A stretch of DNA of 64,000 nucleotides from Candidatus Saccharimonadota bacterium (GCA_028286365.1 JAQBRR010000001.1:478582-542581); one strand, 5' to 3'; positions 29,625-39,277 are shown, counted from the stretch's first letter. Translations and numbers: made by a program. The notes: generated by a model from the letters alone, not told the origin.

Positions 29625-31655
29625 ATGAATCTGTTATCTCCTCTGGAGAATGTAAAGGGTGTGGGCGGTAAGACTGGTGAGCAGTTTAGTCTTGCTGGCA
29701 TTCACACGGTTGGCGATCTTATTACATTTCTGCCGCGCACTCACGAGGATTTCTCACACATTACGACAATTGCTAATATCGCACCAGGCAAAGCGACCAT
29801 TAAGGCTAAATGTGAATCGATTACGACCCGTCCGGTTAGGCGAGGTCTCAGAATTACTACGGCAACACTCGCCGATGAGACAGGTAAATTGCAGGCAGTT
29901 TGGTTCAATCAGCCATATCGTGCTACTCAGTTAAAGCCTGACGAAGAATTTTATTTTTCGGGTGAATTTGAATTTAATTACAATCGTTATCAATTAACAA
30001 ATCCGAGCGCCGAGAAGGTCAGTGATATGCCTGTCCAAACAGATCGACTCCTACCCGTTTATAGGTCAATAAAAGGCCTAAAGACGACATTAGTTCGTAA
30101 GATTCTATCAGAGCTAAAGCCGCTAATTACAATGCTACCCGAGACGTTACCTAAAAAAACTGTATCTGATCAAAAACTAATTAGTCGATCGGATGCTTAT
30201 ATTGCCATGCATTTTCCGCGTACGAGCGAAGATATTGAAAATGCTCGTGAACGCTTGGGTTTTGAAGAATTGTTCGAACTGCTTCTTGCTAGTCAGTTAA
30301 ACCGCCAGGAGAACGCAAAGCTTACGGGTTGGCATATACCATTTGAGCAATCTGTTGTGAAGGAATTTGTGGCTCAATTACCGTTCGCACTAACTGGCGC
30401 ACAGCGACTTGCAGCGTGGGAAATTCTCCAAGATTTTGAAAAAGCCACTCCGATGAATCGACTCTTGCAGGGTGATGTTGGTTCAGGTAAGACTGTCGTA
30501 GCGGGGCTTGCTGCCAGACAGGCAGCTCACGAAGGTTTTCAGACTGCACTGATGGCGCCGACTGAAATCCTCGCCAGTCAACACGCTGAGACATTACAGA
30601 AATTATTATCGCCATTCGGGGTATCGGTAGGGCTGTTGACCGGTAGTGTGAAGGGTGAGGCGCGTAAGACTCTCTATAAAGCGATTGCCGATGGTTCTGT
30701 CCAGGTTGTTGTCGGAACTCATGCGTTAATTCAGGAGGCCGTACTGTTTCATAAGCTAGGCTTTGTCGTTATCGACGAACAACATCGCTTTGGCGTCAAG
30801 CAACGTCAGGAGCTACTAAAGAAATCACAATTTATGCCACACTTGCTGGCGATGACTGCAACTCCGATACCTCGTAGTTTGGCTCTTACTGTTTACGGAG
30901 AACTTGATATTTCAATACTTAATGAGCTACCGAAGGGCCGTAAACCGATCAAGACAAAGATCTGGTCACCTAATAGTCGTGCGCAGCTGTATGAACTTAT
31001 TGATAAGGAACTATCGGATGGTCGCCAGGCCTACGTGATCTGCAGTCTGATTGATAATAACCCAGACAACGAGCTAAAGAGTGTTCAGGTTGAGTATAAA
31101 AAATTACAGAACTCTGTGTTTAAACACCGCAAGATCGGATTGCTACACGGCAAAATGAAATCAGACGAGAAGGAAAGTGTCATGAGTGAGTTCGCGACAG
31201 GCAAAATTGATATCTTGGTAAGTACGACAGTTGTTGAGGTCGGCGTTGATGTACCGAACGCTACCGTCATGTTGATTGAAGACGCGGATCGGTTTGGCTT
31301 ATCTCAGCTACATCAGCTACGTGGTCGTGTGGGACGAAGTATCCACCAAAGCTATTGTTACCTTGTAACGAGTACGAGCGCTAAGCCATCAGAGCGTCTG
31401 CGCGAAGTCGAGAAAAGTAATGATGGCTTCTATCTCGCAGAGGTAGACCTAAAGCTCCGTGGTCCGGGTGAGATATATGGTCGTTCACAACACGGGGCGC
31501 TCAACCTTCAAATCGCAACGCTCGCAGATACAAAGCTAATCAAACGAGCGCAAGACGCTGCTAAGGCATTCGTTGCATCAGGCGATGACCTGGTAAACTA
31601 TAAAGAACTAGCGTCACAGGTTCGCTACAATCAAAGGTTAACAACTCTGAACTAA
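29625..31655 (+). CDS. recG: ATP-dependent DNA helicase RecG
   Basis: RLLQGDVGSGKTVVAGLAA, DEQHRFGV, MTATPIPRSLALTVYGELD, QLRGRVGRS. Confidence 0.97.
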   Translation: MNLLSPLENVKGVGGKTGEQFSLAGIHTVGDLITFLPRTHEDFSHITTIANIAPGKATIKAKCESITTRPVRRGLRITTATLADETGKLQAVWFNQPYRATQLKPDEEFYFSGEFEFNYNRYQLTNPSAEKVSDMPVQTDRLLPVYRSIKGLKTTLVRKILSELKPLITMLPETLPKKTVSDQKLISRSDAYIAMHFPRTSEDIENARERLGFEELFELLLASQLNRQENAKLTGWHIPFEQSVVKEFVAQLPFALTGAQRLAAWEILQDFEKATPMNRLLQGDVGSGKTVVAGLAARQAAHEGFQTALMAPTEILASQHAETLQKLLSPFGVSVGLLTGSVKGEARKTLYKAIADGSVQVVVGTHALIQEAVLFHKLGFVVIDEQHRFGVKQRQELLKKSQFMPHLLAMTATPIPRSLALTVYGELDISILNELPKGRKPIKTKIWSPNSRAQLYELIDKELSDGRQAYVICSLIDNNPDNELKSVQVEYKKLQNSVFKHRKIGLLHGKMKSDEKESVMSEFATGKIDILVSTTVVEVGVDVPNATVMLIEDADRFGLSQLHQLRGRVGRSIHQSYCYLVTSTSAKPSERLREVEKSNDGFYLAEVDLKLRGPGEIYGRSQHGALNLQIATLADTKLIKRAQDAAKAFVASGDDLVNYKELASQVRYNQRLTTLN

Positions 31656-31745
31656 AAAGGGAAAGGAGCAGCCAGTCCCGAGCGATTTACTCGCTCGCAC
31701 TGCGCGATGAGGAAAACCGTAGGTTTTCTCATAAGTGAAACGTTT

Positions 31746-32561
31746 ATGTATGCAGGAACAACATTTCGTCGTGACTCAGGCCGTATCGTTGGGGTGCATC
31801 AGAAGATTGATCGCATCGCTCGCCGTCAACTCAAGAAGTTGATTGGTAAGGATGCGCATTTTCCTACGAGTCGTGAAATTTTGCACTTTGAAGGAATAAA
31901 TGGTCCTGACGGTATCAAGCGCAAAAGTCCCTCCAAGGATGAGCCGTGGCATTATATTGATCCGACAAATGTCGAGGATCGCAGCCTTATTTCACTCATT
32001 AATGACCATATGGCTAACCTCATCGCAGCACTAATTAAAAACAATCAGCAACGCGCTGCTTTTGAGGCGTCCTGGTTGGCACATTCGATAGTTGATGGTC
32101 TGACGCCTGCGCATCATTATCCACTCAATGACAAGATCGAGGAGTTATGGGGTAAGCCTCATACCGAGCGACTAACCAAAAGGGACAAAACGATCATTAA
32201 GGGAATCAATCGCCGTGATACATTATCAAAAAACTGGCAATATTGGGGGGTTGGTGGCGTTTTCTCGGCTCACCTTGCCTTTGAATTAGGCGTTGCCTCA
32301 ACTATTGCGACACTCCGATTTAGTGATGCTTGTCCAAGTGCTGAGGATATTCTTGACTTAGAAAAAATAGGCTTTGAGGAAATGTTTGTTAAATCTATGC
32401 ATAAAATCTATGACATGCACATGTTCAATGAGTTCGGAAATCTGGGATGGACGCGCAGGCTGGCTAATCAAACCAGGAAAGCCTTGGTACCTGAAATTAT
32501 TAAAGTTGTGTGTCTGTCCTGGTATAACGCTGCAAACGAGGCTAAGATAAAGAGTATATGA
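31746..32561 (+). CDS. conserved protein, possible zinc-dependent phospholipase C/nuclease-like fold
   Basis: AHSIVDGLTPAHHYP His/Asp-rich motif; start likely ATG 31746 rather than 31707. Confidence 0.45.
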   Translation: MYAGTTFRRDSGRIVGVHQKIDRIARRQLKKLIGKDAHFPTSREILHFEGINGPDGIKRKSPSKDEPWHYIDPTNVEDRSLISLINDHMANLIAALIKNNQQRAAFEASWLAHSIVDGLTPAHHYPLNDKIEELWGKPHTERLTKRDKTIIKGINRRDTLSKNWQYWGVGGVFSAHLAFELGVASTIATLRFSDACPSAEDILDLEKIGFEEMFVKSMHKIYDMHMFNEFGNLGWTRRLANQTRKALVPEIIKVVCLSWYNAANEAKIKSI

Positions 32562-33100
32562 ATATACGAGTAATCGCTGGTAAATACGGCGGCCGCACTA
32601 TTGCTGCACCAAATGGCCATACAACTCACCCTATGAGCGAACGGATCCGTAACTCACTTTTTAATAGTATTGGTGATGAAATAAAGGATGCGGTTGTGCT
32701 TGATGCATTTGCTGGTTCTGGCTCAATTGGTATCGAAGCAATTAGCCGTGGGGCAGCCAGTGCGACATTTTTAGATAAAGATCCACTTGCTGGACGAATC
32801 CTGGAAGAGAATATCAAAACACTCGGTATCGAGGCGCAGGCAACGACATTTCACGGGGGCGTAGGGGCCTGGACAACACGTACAAATGTTCGCTACGACA
32901 TTATTATTGCCGACCCACCATACAACAATATGCAGTTATCCACAGTCGTGAAATTATTTAAGCTATTGAAACCCAATGGGCTTATGGTATTATCATACCC
33001 AGGTAGGGGTGAGTCGCCGCCCGGCACTAATGGAGTTGTTGTGGTGGACAATCGTAGTTACGGAACAGCGGCCCTCACGTTCTACCGCCTGGTAGTATAG
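32558..33100 (+). CDS. rsmD: 16S rRNA (guanine966-N2)-methyltransferase RsmD
   Basis: MNIRVIAGKYGGR; DAFAGSGSIGIEAISRGA; IIADPPYNN. Confidence 0.94.
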   Translation: MNIRVIAGKYGGRTIAAPNGHTTHPMSERIRNSLFNSIGDEIKDAVVLDAFAGSGSIGIEAISRGAASATFLDKDPLAGRILEENIKTLGIEAQATTFHGGVGAWTTRTNVRYDIIIADPPYNNMQLSTVVKLFKLLKPNGLMVLSYPGRGESPPGTNGVVVVDNRSYGTAALTFYRLVV

Positions 33101-33139
33101 TGTCGTTTTTCTCATTTACCCCGTGCTATACTCGTTTTT

Positions 33140-33955
33140 ATGACAGAACTTATTCCTAAGGGATTTATATATGACAAAGCCTCTGACCTGGAGGCTAAAA
33201 TTATTGGTTTTAAAAAAGCTGGGACTGACCAGCTACAACTCGTTTTGGATTTTGATCGAACCCTTACCGAGAAAAGTGACGAGAATAGCACATCATGGCA
33301 ACTGATGCGTAATCACCTACCGCCAGAAGGCAAGATTGAAGCACAGCAAGTATACGAACACTATCGTGCACTTGAAGTGGCCGAGAAATTATCACCAGAG
33401 GACGCAACTACTTGGTGGACAACCTCGATGGCAATTATTGCGAAACATCATCTTGATATGAACGCCGTTGAAAGAGAGTTTTTGTCTCACGCTACAATTC
33501 GAGCGGGAACAAGGGAGTTATTCGAACTCTGCACCAAGCACAATATCCCTACGATTATCATGTCCGCTGGTATCAAAGACGTTATCAATCTATGGTGTAA
33601 AGCGTACGATATACATCCAACGATTATTCTTTCAACCGAGTTAATGGTTGATGAGGAAAATCGAGTTACGGGCTGGAAAGGCTCTAGTATAGTCCATATG
33701 TTCAACAAGCACGAACTTGACCATCCTGAGCTATCTAGGATTCGAGCTGAGCGCTCGCATACGATCCTAGCTGGCGATAGCCTGCACGATTACAATATGG
33801 CCGAGGGCACAGATACGGTAATGCGTGTTCGTATTCTCGATACAGATACGGATCAAGAAGCTGCTCACAAAGATACATTCGAGGTCTTCGATGCAATTAT
33901 CGAAGATGGAACTCTAAATCCGCTCATAGACCTGATCAAACAAATCATCGAGTAA
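33140..33955 (+). CDS. cytosolic 5'-nucleotidase III (UMPH-1)-like HAD phosphatase
   Basis: LQLVLDFDRTLTEK, IIMSAGIKDVI, ILAGDSLHDYNMAEG. Confidence 0.75.
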   Translation: MTELIPKGFIYDKASDLEAKIIGFKKAGTDQLQLVLDFDRTLTEKSDENSTSWQLMRNHLPPEGKIEAQQVYEHYRALEVAEKLSPEDATTWWTTSMAIIAKHHLDMNAVEREFLSHATIRAGTRELFELCTKHNIPTIIMSAGIKDVINLWCKAYDIHPTIILSTELMVDEENRVTGWKGSSIVHMFNKHELDHPELSRIRAERSHTILAGDSLHDYNMAEGTDTVMRVRILDTDTDQEAAHKDTFEVFDAIIEDGTLNPLIDLIKQIIE

Positions 33956-33958
33956 CTT

Positions 33959-33974
33959 TGCAGAGGACGGACCT
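33959..33974 (+). repeat. 16-bp intergenic repeat copy 1 TGCAGAGGACGGACCT
   Basis: Identical to 34805-34820 and 38865-38880. Confidence 0.95.
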
Positions 33975-34003
33975 TCAGTATTAATAACTGGTAAAATTAG
34001 ATT

Positions 34004-34789
34004 ATGGCGAAACCACCCTACTACCGCATTTTCATAAAAGAAGGCTCAAATACCTATCTATTGTGCCGCCTTTGGCAGCAGAAGTCGGATGAAAGTCTAA
34101 TGTTGCAAATGCAACCAGGTAAGCACTCATCAGGCGGAAAAGTCGGTAGGATTGAAATTACTGGAGATACTTTTGATATTAACTACGACGCAATAGACAC
34201 ACCTGCCGAAATTGAACATACGACCATTCATGCTAGTGGTCAGTCGCACACAAACTTGAAAGATGGTACAAGAAGTATCAACTACGACAAAGACCACGCT
34301 GGTATACCACTCAAAGACCTGAAGACCGTAAAACATTTAGGTACGTTATTAAGCCGTGATATGACTGAAGATGATGCGGTAAAAGCAGAACGAGCAAGTG
34401 ATGTATCGATTGAGCGGAATATCGGACAGAAGTTCAGCGTTCTTGATATCCTAGCCGTACCGAAAGGTATAAATCTTAACTTCAATTTTGAATGGGATAT
34501 GGAAAATGAGAGACAAGTACAGATGAATGTTGGTGTCCACAGGCTCGGTTTTAATGGCTTTGATGTCTATATCTTCACCAGAAGCAGTGACCAGTTCGAT
34601 AAAGTTCCAAACAAGACGCTACACCTACCCGATATGAATAACATCGTACCTTTTGTCGTAAAATTGGACGAAAAGAAAGCAACTGTTAAGTTATCTACGC
34701 TCACTTTTGATGAAGTCGCTAAACCACAAGACCCAAATGACCCTTTTGCAGGTTTTAATGTCCTGACTGCTACTAATAAATACTTATAG
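34004..34789 (+). CDS. hypothetical protein (orphan, flanked by repeats)
   Basis: Long ORF with TAAAAT 6 nt upstream of ATG; no recognised family. Confidence 0.65.
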   Translation: MAKPPYYRIFIKEGSNTYLLCRLWQQKSDESLMLQMQPGKHSSGGKVGRIEITGDTFDINYDAIDTPAEIEHTTIHASGQSHTNLKDGTRSINYDKDHAGIPLKDLKTVKHLGTLLSRDMTEDDAVKAERASDVSIERNIGQKFSVLDILAVPKGINLNFNFEWDMENERQVQMNVGVHRLGFNGFDVYIFTRSSDQFDKVPNKTLHLPDMNNIVPFVVKLDEKKATVKLSTLTFDEVAKPQDPNDPFAGFNVLTATNKYL

Positions 34790-34804
34790 TTTACGAGTTA
34801 TCAC

Positions 34805-34820
34805 TGCAGAGGACGGACCT
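34805..34820 (+). repeat. 16-bp intergenic repeat copy 2
   Basis: TGCAGAGGACGGACCT, 15 nt downstream of a stop codon. Confidence 0.95.
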
Positions 34821-34847
34821 TGGCAGATAATAAAACGGGACAAAATC

Positions 34848-34885
34848 AAATTAAAAAGCAAGCCAGCCGACTTGCTTTTTAATTT
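34848..34885. terminator. terminator hairpin downstream of tRNA-Leu(TAG)
   Basis: AAATTAAAAAGCAAG-ccagccga-CTTGCTTTTTAATTT, 15-bp perfect stem; A/T tracts allow either direction. Confidence 0.8.
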
Positions 34886-34969
34886 GGTACGGATGAAAGG
34901 ACTTGAACCTTCACGCCCGGAGGCACTAGCTCCTAAGGCTAGCGTGTCTACCAATTCCACCACATCCGC
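34885..34969 (-). tRNA. tRNA-Leu (anticodon TAG)
   Basis: Reverse complement GCGGATGTGGTGGAATTGGTAGACACGCTAGCCTTAGGAGCTAGTGCC...GGTTCAAGTCCTTTCATCCGTACCA; long variable arm; encoded CCA. Confidence 0.95.
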
Positions 34970-35176
34970 ATATGTTGCGTGCGTTATAGCGTGTCTACGA
35001 TTTACCATAGGCCACGACATCCGCATATACTTTATATACTTTTTGGTAACCGATGTATTATACCAAAAAAGCATTAACAGATAAAGACCAATGTTTTAAA
35101 GTCTCACGTGGCTCACTTAAGTCGCTTGTGCTATCATAAATATATACATAGAAAGACAGACGGGGACTAGAGTGTA

Positions 35177-36802
35177 ATGAGTAAAATTGCAAAGTACTTA
35201 AACGAACATATCTTAGGTGAGATTACCGGATCTAAAGCCGTCCGAGAGCGTTTCTCGCGCGATCGTAGTGTCCTCTCTATCAAGCCTGAACTTGTCATGT
35301 TCCCCCGTGTCACTAATGACATTCGTAAAGCCGCTCGTTTTTCATGGCAGCTTGCCGAAAAAGGCCATGTCTTACCGTTAACTGTTCGTGGCGCCGGGTC
35401 TGATGAGACAGGTGCTGCCGTTGGTAAGGGCCTTATTATCAATACAACAACTCACTTAAATGACATTATTTACATGGCATTAAAGGACAAGGATCACTTT
35501 GTTCATGTTCAGCCAGGTGTAACATTCAAAGCCCTCAATGACGCACTTAGCTGGCACGGACTTTCAATTCCAACGTTCCCAGCATCGGCTGCCTACAGTA
35601 CGATTGGTGGTGCTGTTGCAAGTAACACTGGTGGACAATTCTCTGGCAAGGCAGGACTTACTGGTGATTGGGTGAAGCGCCTCGAAGTAGTTCTGGCGAA
35701 CGGTGACTTAATTGAGACGACGAGACTTCGTAAACACGAATTTAGTAAGAAGATTGGCCTGCAGACATTTGAGGGTGAGATCTACCGCAAACTTGATGGA
35801 TTAATCGAGGATAATCAGGCTCTCATCAATGAAAAAATCTCGAGTGATATCACTGATAATACGGGGTATGCACGTATAGCCCAGGTTAAACATAAGGATG
35901 GCTCATTTGACCTAACCCCACTTATGATCGGTAGTCAGGGCACGCTTGGAATTATGTCCGAAATTGTCCTAAGGACTGATTATGTGAGCAAAGACCAGGT
36001 TGCACTCGCTGCGGTGGTGAGTTCAAGTGACGCTGCCCGTGATGCTGCCGATGCGCTTCGAGGACTTGATCCAGACTCACTTGAGACGCTCGACGGTCCG
36101 CTGTTTGATCAGGCTCGTGCAGCTGGTAAATCATATCCATTCTTTAGTACGACCGATAGCGACAATGCAATCGGAGCTGTCATATATGTTCAATTTAACG
36201 ATTTCAACGATCATGTTCGTGAACGTAAACTAAAGAAAGCAATCAAGATTCTTGGCAAATTCAATGCGATTATAATTACCTCTGACCAACATTCCATGGA
36301 AGAGCTATCCGCGATTCGAGACGTCGCTAGTTCAATCTACAGCGGTGATAATGGTGATGATTCATATCCACCCCTTCTTGATGGTGCATATGTGCCGACT
36401 GCTCGTCGGGAAGAATTCAGTATTGCCGTGACTGAACTTGCGCTCAAGCACCATGTGACGCTACCGTTACATATCCGTGTGCTGGATGGAATTGTCTTTA
36501 CACGTCCAGCATTGCAGCTTGATAAACTAGGTGACAAGCAAAAAGTATTTAAACTTGTGACTGAATACGCTCAATTGGTTGATAAATGTGGCGGAGTATT
36601 CCTAGCTGATTCAAGCGAAGGGCGCCTGAAGGCAAACGCGGCCTATAATGTCCTCGACGACGATGTTCACCAATTGTATGAGCAAATTCGTGCAATATTT
36701 GATCCATTTGGTACGCTTAATCCTGGTGTAAAACAAACGTCAGATATTAAAACATTGGTTGAATCACTTCGTTCGTCGTACGACAGCGCTGACTTCGTCT
36801 AG
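35177..36802 (+). CDS. FAD-binding oxidase (GlcD-like)
   Basis: PLTVRGAGSDETGAAVGKGLIINT; IGGAVASNTGG; C-term DPFGTLNPGVK. Confidence 0.88.
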   Translation: MSKIAKYLNEHILGEITGSKAVRERFSRDRSVLSIKPELVMFPRVTNDIRKAARFSWQLAEKGHVLPLTVRGAGSDETGAAVGKGLIINTTTHLNDIIYMALKDKDHFVHVQPGVTFKALNDALSWHGLSIPTFPASAAYSTIGGAVASNTGGQFSGKAGLTGDWVKRLEVVLANGDLIETTRLRKHEFSKKIGLQTFEGEIYRKLDGLIEDNQALINEKISSDITDNTGYARIAQVKHKDGSFDLTPLMIGSQGTLGIMSEIVLRTDYVSKDQVALAAVVSSSDAARDAADALRGLDPDSLETLDGPLFDQARAAGKSYPFFSTTDSDNAIGAVIYVQFNDFNDHVRERKLKKAIKILGKFNAIIITSDQHSMEELSAIRDVASSIYSGDNGDDSYPPLLDGAYVPTARREEFSIAVTELALKHHVTLPLHIRVLDGIVFTRPALQLDKLGDKQKVFKLVTEYAQLVDKCGGVFLADSSEGRLKANAAYNVLDDDVHQLYEQIRAIFDPFGTLNPGVKQTSDIKTLVESLRSSYDSADFV

Positions 36803-36823
36803 ATCTGATATAATTGTTTTCAA

Positions 36824-36873
36824 GCGCGAGTGGCGTCAAATACGGTAATCGTAGACGCGCTGCGCGATGCAGG
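36824..36873 (+). pseudogene. truncated tRNA-Leu copy (acceptor/D-arm portion)
   Basis: GCGCGAGTGGCG and GTAGACGCGCT shared with intact tRNA 54 bp downstream; no variable arm or T-arm. Confidence 0.6.
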
Positions 36874-36877
36874 ATAT

Positions 36878-36963
36878 GCGCGAGTGGCGGAATGGTAGAC
36901 GCGCTAGCTTCAGGTGCTAGTGTCCTTCGGGATGTGGAAGTTCGAGTCTTCTCTCGCGTACCA
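36878..36963 (+). tRNA. tRNA-Leu (anticodon CAG)
   Basis: GCGCGAGTGGCGGAATGGTAGACGCGCTAGCTTCAGGTGCTAGTGTCCTTCGGGATGTGGAAGTTCGAGTCTTCTCTCGCGTACCA; long variable arm; CCA encoded. Confidence 0.95.
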
Positions 36964-36964
36964 C

Positions 36965-36997
36965 AGCAAAGTCCCGGCCATTTGGTCGGGTTTTTGC
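36965..36997 (+). terminator. intrinsic terminator after tRNA-Leu(CAG)
   Basis: CCCGGCC-attt-GGTCGGG followed by TTTTT, flanked by AGCAAA/TTTGCT. Confidence 0.85.
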
Positions 36998-37020
36998 TTA
37001 GAATGAACCATAGGGGATAT

Positions 37021-38790
37021 ATGGCCAAATCAAAGAATACGATATTCAAAGGATTGCTAAAAACTCTCGATACTTTGTCGAGCAAAAGAGTAGCACTCAT
37101 TTTTGCTGCTATTGGTTTTATTACATTCATCGTATGCCTCAACAATCCATTTCAGGGTGATGACATTACTCAGATTGTCGAGAATCTTCCGGTACACTTC
37201 ATTCAGAATATCGGTTATTTCTTTACCTCAAGCACGTTCTATAACGGACAGAACCTTGTTGGAACCTACTATCGACCACTTATGACGACGGCATTCTCGA
37301 TTCTCTATACGCTCTTTCAAACATCAACAGCTGGATATCATATTTTTCAAATCGCCCTATTTAGTAGTGGAGCGTTCGTTCTCTTCCTGGTACTGAAACG
37401 ATTCGTCAGACAATGGTTAGCGCTGTTACTCGCACTGATATTTTTGGTCCATCCAATGAATTCACAGATTGTTTTCTCGATTGCCTGTTTGCAGGACACA
37501 CTGATGTTCTTCTTTGGCATCTTGGCTTTATATGTGCTCATTACACGTACGTCTTGGCGCAGTATGATTGTTGTTGCCGTCCTGTTGCTTCTAACACTAT
37601 TTTGTAAAGAATCAGGCCTCGCATACGTTGTTATGTCCTTTGCATACCTAGGGTTCTTTGACCGCAAACGAATCTGGAAATTGATAGTCGTGATGGCTGG
37701 GCCGGTTGTTCTTTACTTGACACTCAAAGCTCTGGCCGTGGGGCTACTCGTCGGTAATGCTAATGGTGCACCAATTGACCATCTGAGTTTCGGTGTGCGC
37801 TTACTGACATCCCCATCAATCGTGCAGTTTTATTTTGGTAAGTTTGTCTTTCCGCTGAGTTTATCGACATGTTGGTACTGGACCGAACAACACTTCAGTA
37901 CTCTAGGCGTATTAATTCCTTTCCTTGTTGATCTTGCGATTGCGGCTGTATTTGTATGGCTCGGACGGTTTGTTAAGCGCTATGGCAAGAGGAAGGATCT
38001 CTATGCTTATATATTCTTTGCATGCTGGACTGTTCTCGGAATTATCCCATATTTACAAATTACGCCACTTGATATGACGGCCTGTGAAACCTGGTTTTGC
38101 TTTTCGATGATTGGAGTCCTCGCTATGTTAGGACTGTCATTACCACTTGTGAAGATCGGTCGATGGAAAATAAACCTATCCTGGGTGTTGATTGTTTTAA
38201 TCATTGCCGTCAGCGCATTCGCTGTTCGGACTATCGTTCGTGGCACTAATTACAGTAGCCAGTACAATATCGCAGTCCACGATCTAGCCGTATCGCAAAA
38301 CGATTACTCGGCTCTTAACAACATTGCACAGTATATGATCGACAATCAGCGCTATGTGGAAGCAAAGCAATATGCACAAAAATCAATCGCTATCTTCCCG
38401 GGACTTGGTAACTATGACAATCTTGGTGTTGCGCATCAGCAGATGGGCGATTACAAACAAGCTATCGATTCGTACAATACTGCACTGAGCTACGGAAGTA
38501 TGGATTTTGTCTATGAAAATTTAGCTCAGATCTATTTGGCAAAATGGCAAGATCCAACAACAGAAAAATTTCTCCAAAAAGCACTTACTCAGTATCCGCA
38601 GGATTATAAGCTGCTAACCTATATGGCAATATTAAAAGGAGCACAAGGTAATAACACAAGTGCTCAGGGGTATATTACCAAGGCAGCACAGTACGGAGCG
38701 GTTCCTCAGTTACTGTACGATAGGATCGTGCAAAATCAACCATTGGTGTTCAGTATCCCAACCTCAATCGAGCCAATCATCCTAAAGTAA
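37021..38790 (+). CDS. polytopic membrane protein with C-terminal TPR repeats (O-mannosyltransferase/TMTC-like architecture)
   Basis: Multiple TM segments then TPR-like ALNNIAQYMIDNQRYVEAKQYAQKSIAIFPGLGNYDNLGVAHQQMGDYKQAIDSYNTAL; start trimmed to avoid the tRNA. Confidence 0.7.
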   Translation: MAKSKNTIFKGLLKTLDTLSSKRVALIFAAIGFITFIVCLNNPFQGDDITQIVENLPVHFIQNIGYFFTSSTFYNGQNLVGTYYRPLMTTAFSILYTLFQTSTAGYHIFQIALFSSGAFVLFLVLKRFVRQWLALLLALIFLVHPMNSQIVFSIACLQDTLMFFFGILALYVLITRTSWRSMIVVAVLLLLTLFCKESGLAYVVMSFAYLGFFDRKRIWKLIVVMAGPVVLYLTLKALAVGLLVGNANGAPIDHLSFGVRLLTSPSIVQFYFGKFVFPLSLSTCWYWTEQHFSTLGVLIPFLVDLAIAAVFVWLGRFVKRYGKRKDLYAYIFFACWTVLGIIPYLQITPLDMTACETWFCFSMIGVLAMLGLSLPLVKIGRWKINLSWVLIVLIIAVSAFAVRTIVRGTNYSSQYNIAVHDLAVSQNDYSALNNIAQYMIDNQRYVEAKQYAQKSIAIFPGLGNYDNLGVAHQQMGDYKQAIDSYNTALSYGSMDFVYENLAQIYLAKWQDPTTEKFLQKALTQYPQDYKLLTYMAILKGAQGNNTSAQGYITKAAQYGAVPQLLYDRIVQNQPLVFSIPTSIEPIILK

Positions 38791-38842
38791 TGTGTATCTC
38801 TCTAATTAGCTTATTGAATCAGCTATAAAAACTTCAAATTTG

Positions 38843-38865
38843 ACAATATCACACATTGATATTGT
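38843..38865. repeat. inverted repeat/hairpin
   Basis: ACAATATCA-cacat-TGATATTGT, 9-bp stem immediately before repeat copy 3. Confidence 0.8.
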
Positions 38866-38880
38866 GCAGAGGACGGACCT
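38865..38880 (+). repeat. 16-bp intergenic repeat copy 3
   Basis: TGCAGAGGACGGACCT; here extends to a perfect hairpin GCAGAGG-ACGGA-CCTCTGC (38866-38884). Confidence 0.95.
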
Positions 38881-39034
38881 CTGCTCAGGTAATTCTCAGA
38901 ATGCAGCGTGAATTTACTTGTTCGACCTGGTATAAAGTAAAGGCGAGAATAAGAGTTAAGAGTAAGACAAGGATTATTGACAGATAAGTATAAGCGCGAT
39001 AATCTATCTTTAATACAATAAAAAGGAAAAACAA

Positions 39035-39277
39035 ATGTTTAAAGCATATAAAAAGTTCAAAAGTCAAAAGATTAACGATGTCCGTCGTGAGTTAGCACGC
39101 GCTCATCTCATTATTGGCATGCTGTCATTTGTCACGATTGTGCTCCTTTTACAAGAGGCGGCTCTGGTTGCTGATCTCAATACGGTCTTCACAACGATCG
39201 CGATTACGTTACTCGCAATTGTTGCGGTGATATCTGTCGCGATTTCTATAACATTATTCACTGTCACGAAGAAATAA
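39035..39277 (+). CDS. small two-TM membrane protein
   Basis: Two hydrophobic segments; SD aaaaggaaa upstream. Confidence 0.55.
   Translation: MFKAYKKFKSQKINDVRRELARAHLIIGMLSFVTIVLLLQEAALVADLNTVFTTIAITLLAIVAVISVAISITLFTVTKK

Noticed and set aside
34784-35074. Minus-strand ORF (96 aa) spanning the tRNA-Leu(TAG)
   Set aside because: Its core (DVVELVDTLALGASASGREGSSPFIRTK) is the tRNA read as protein, a classic artefact.
36824-36873. Second functional tRNA
   Set aside because: Lacks variable arm, T-arm and 3' acceptor strand.
36814-37020. N-terminal extension of the 36814-38790 ORF and minus ORF 36747-37145
   Set aside because: Both read through tRNA-Leu(CAG); start moved to ATG 37021.
33959-38880. 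Three 16-bp repeats as a possible CRISPR remnant
   Set aside because: Spacing is ~830 and ~4040 bp, with genes between; no cas genes and no regular spacers.
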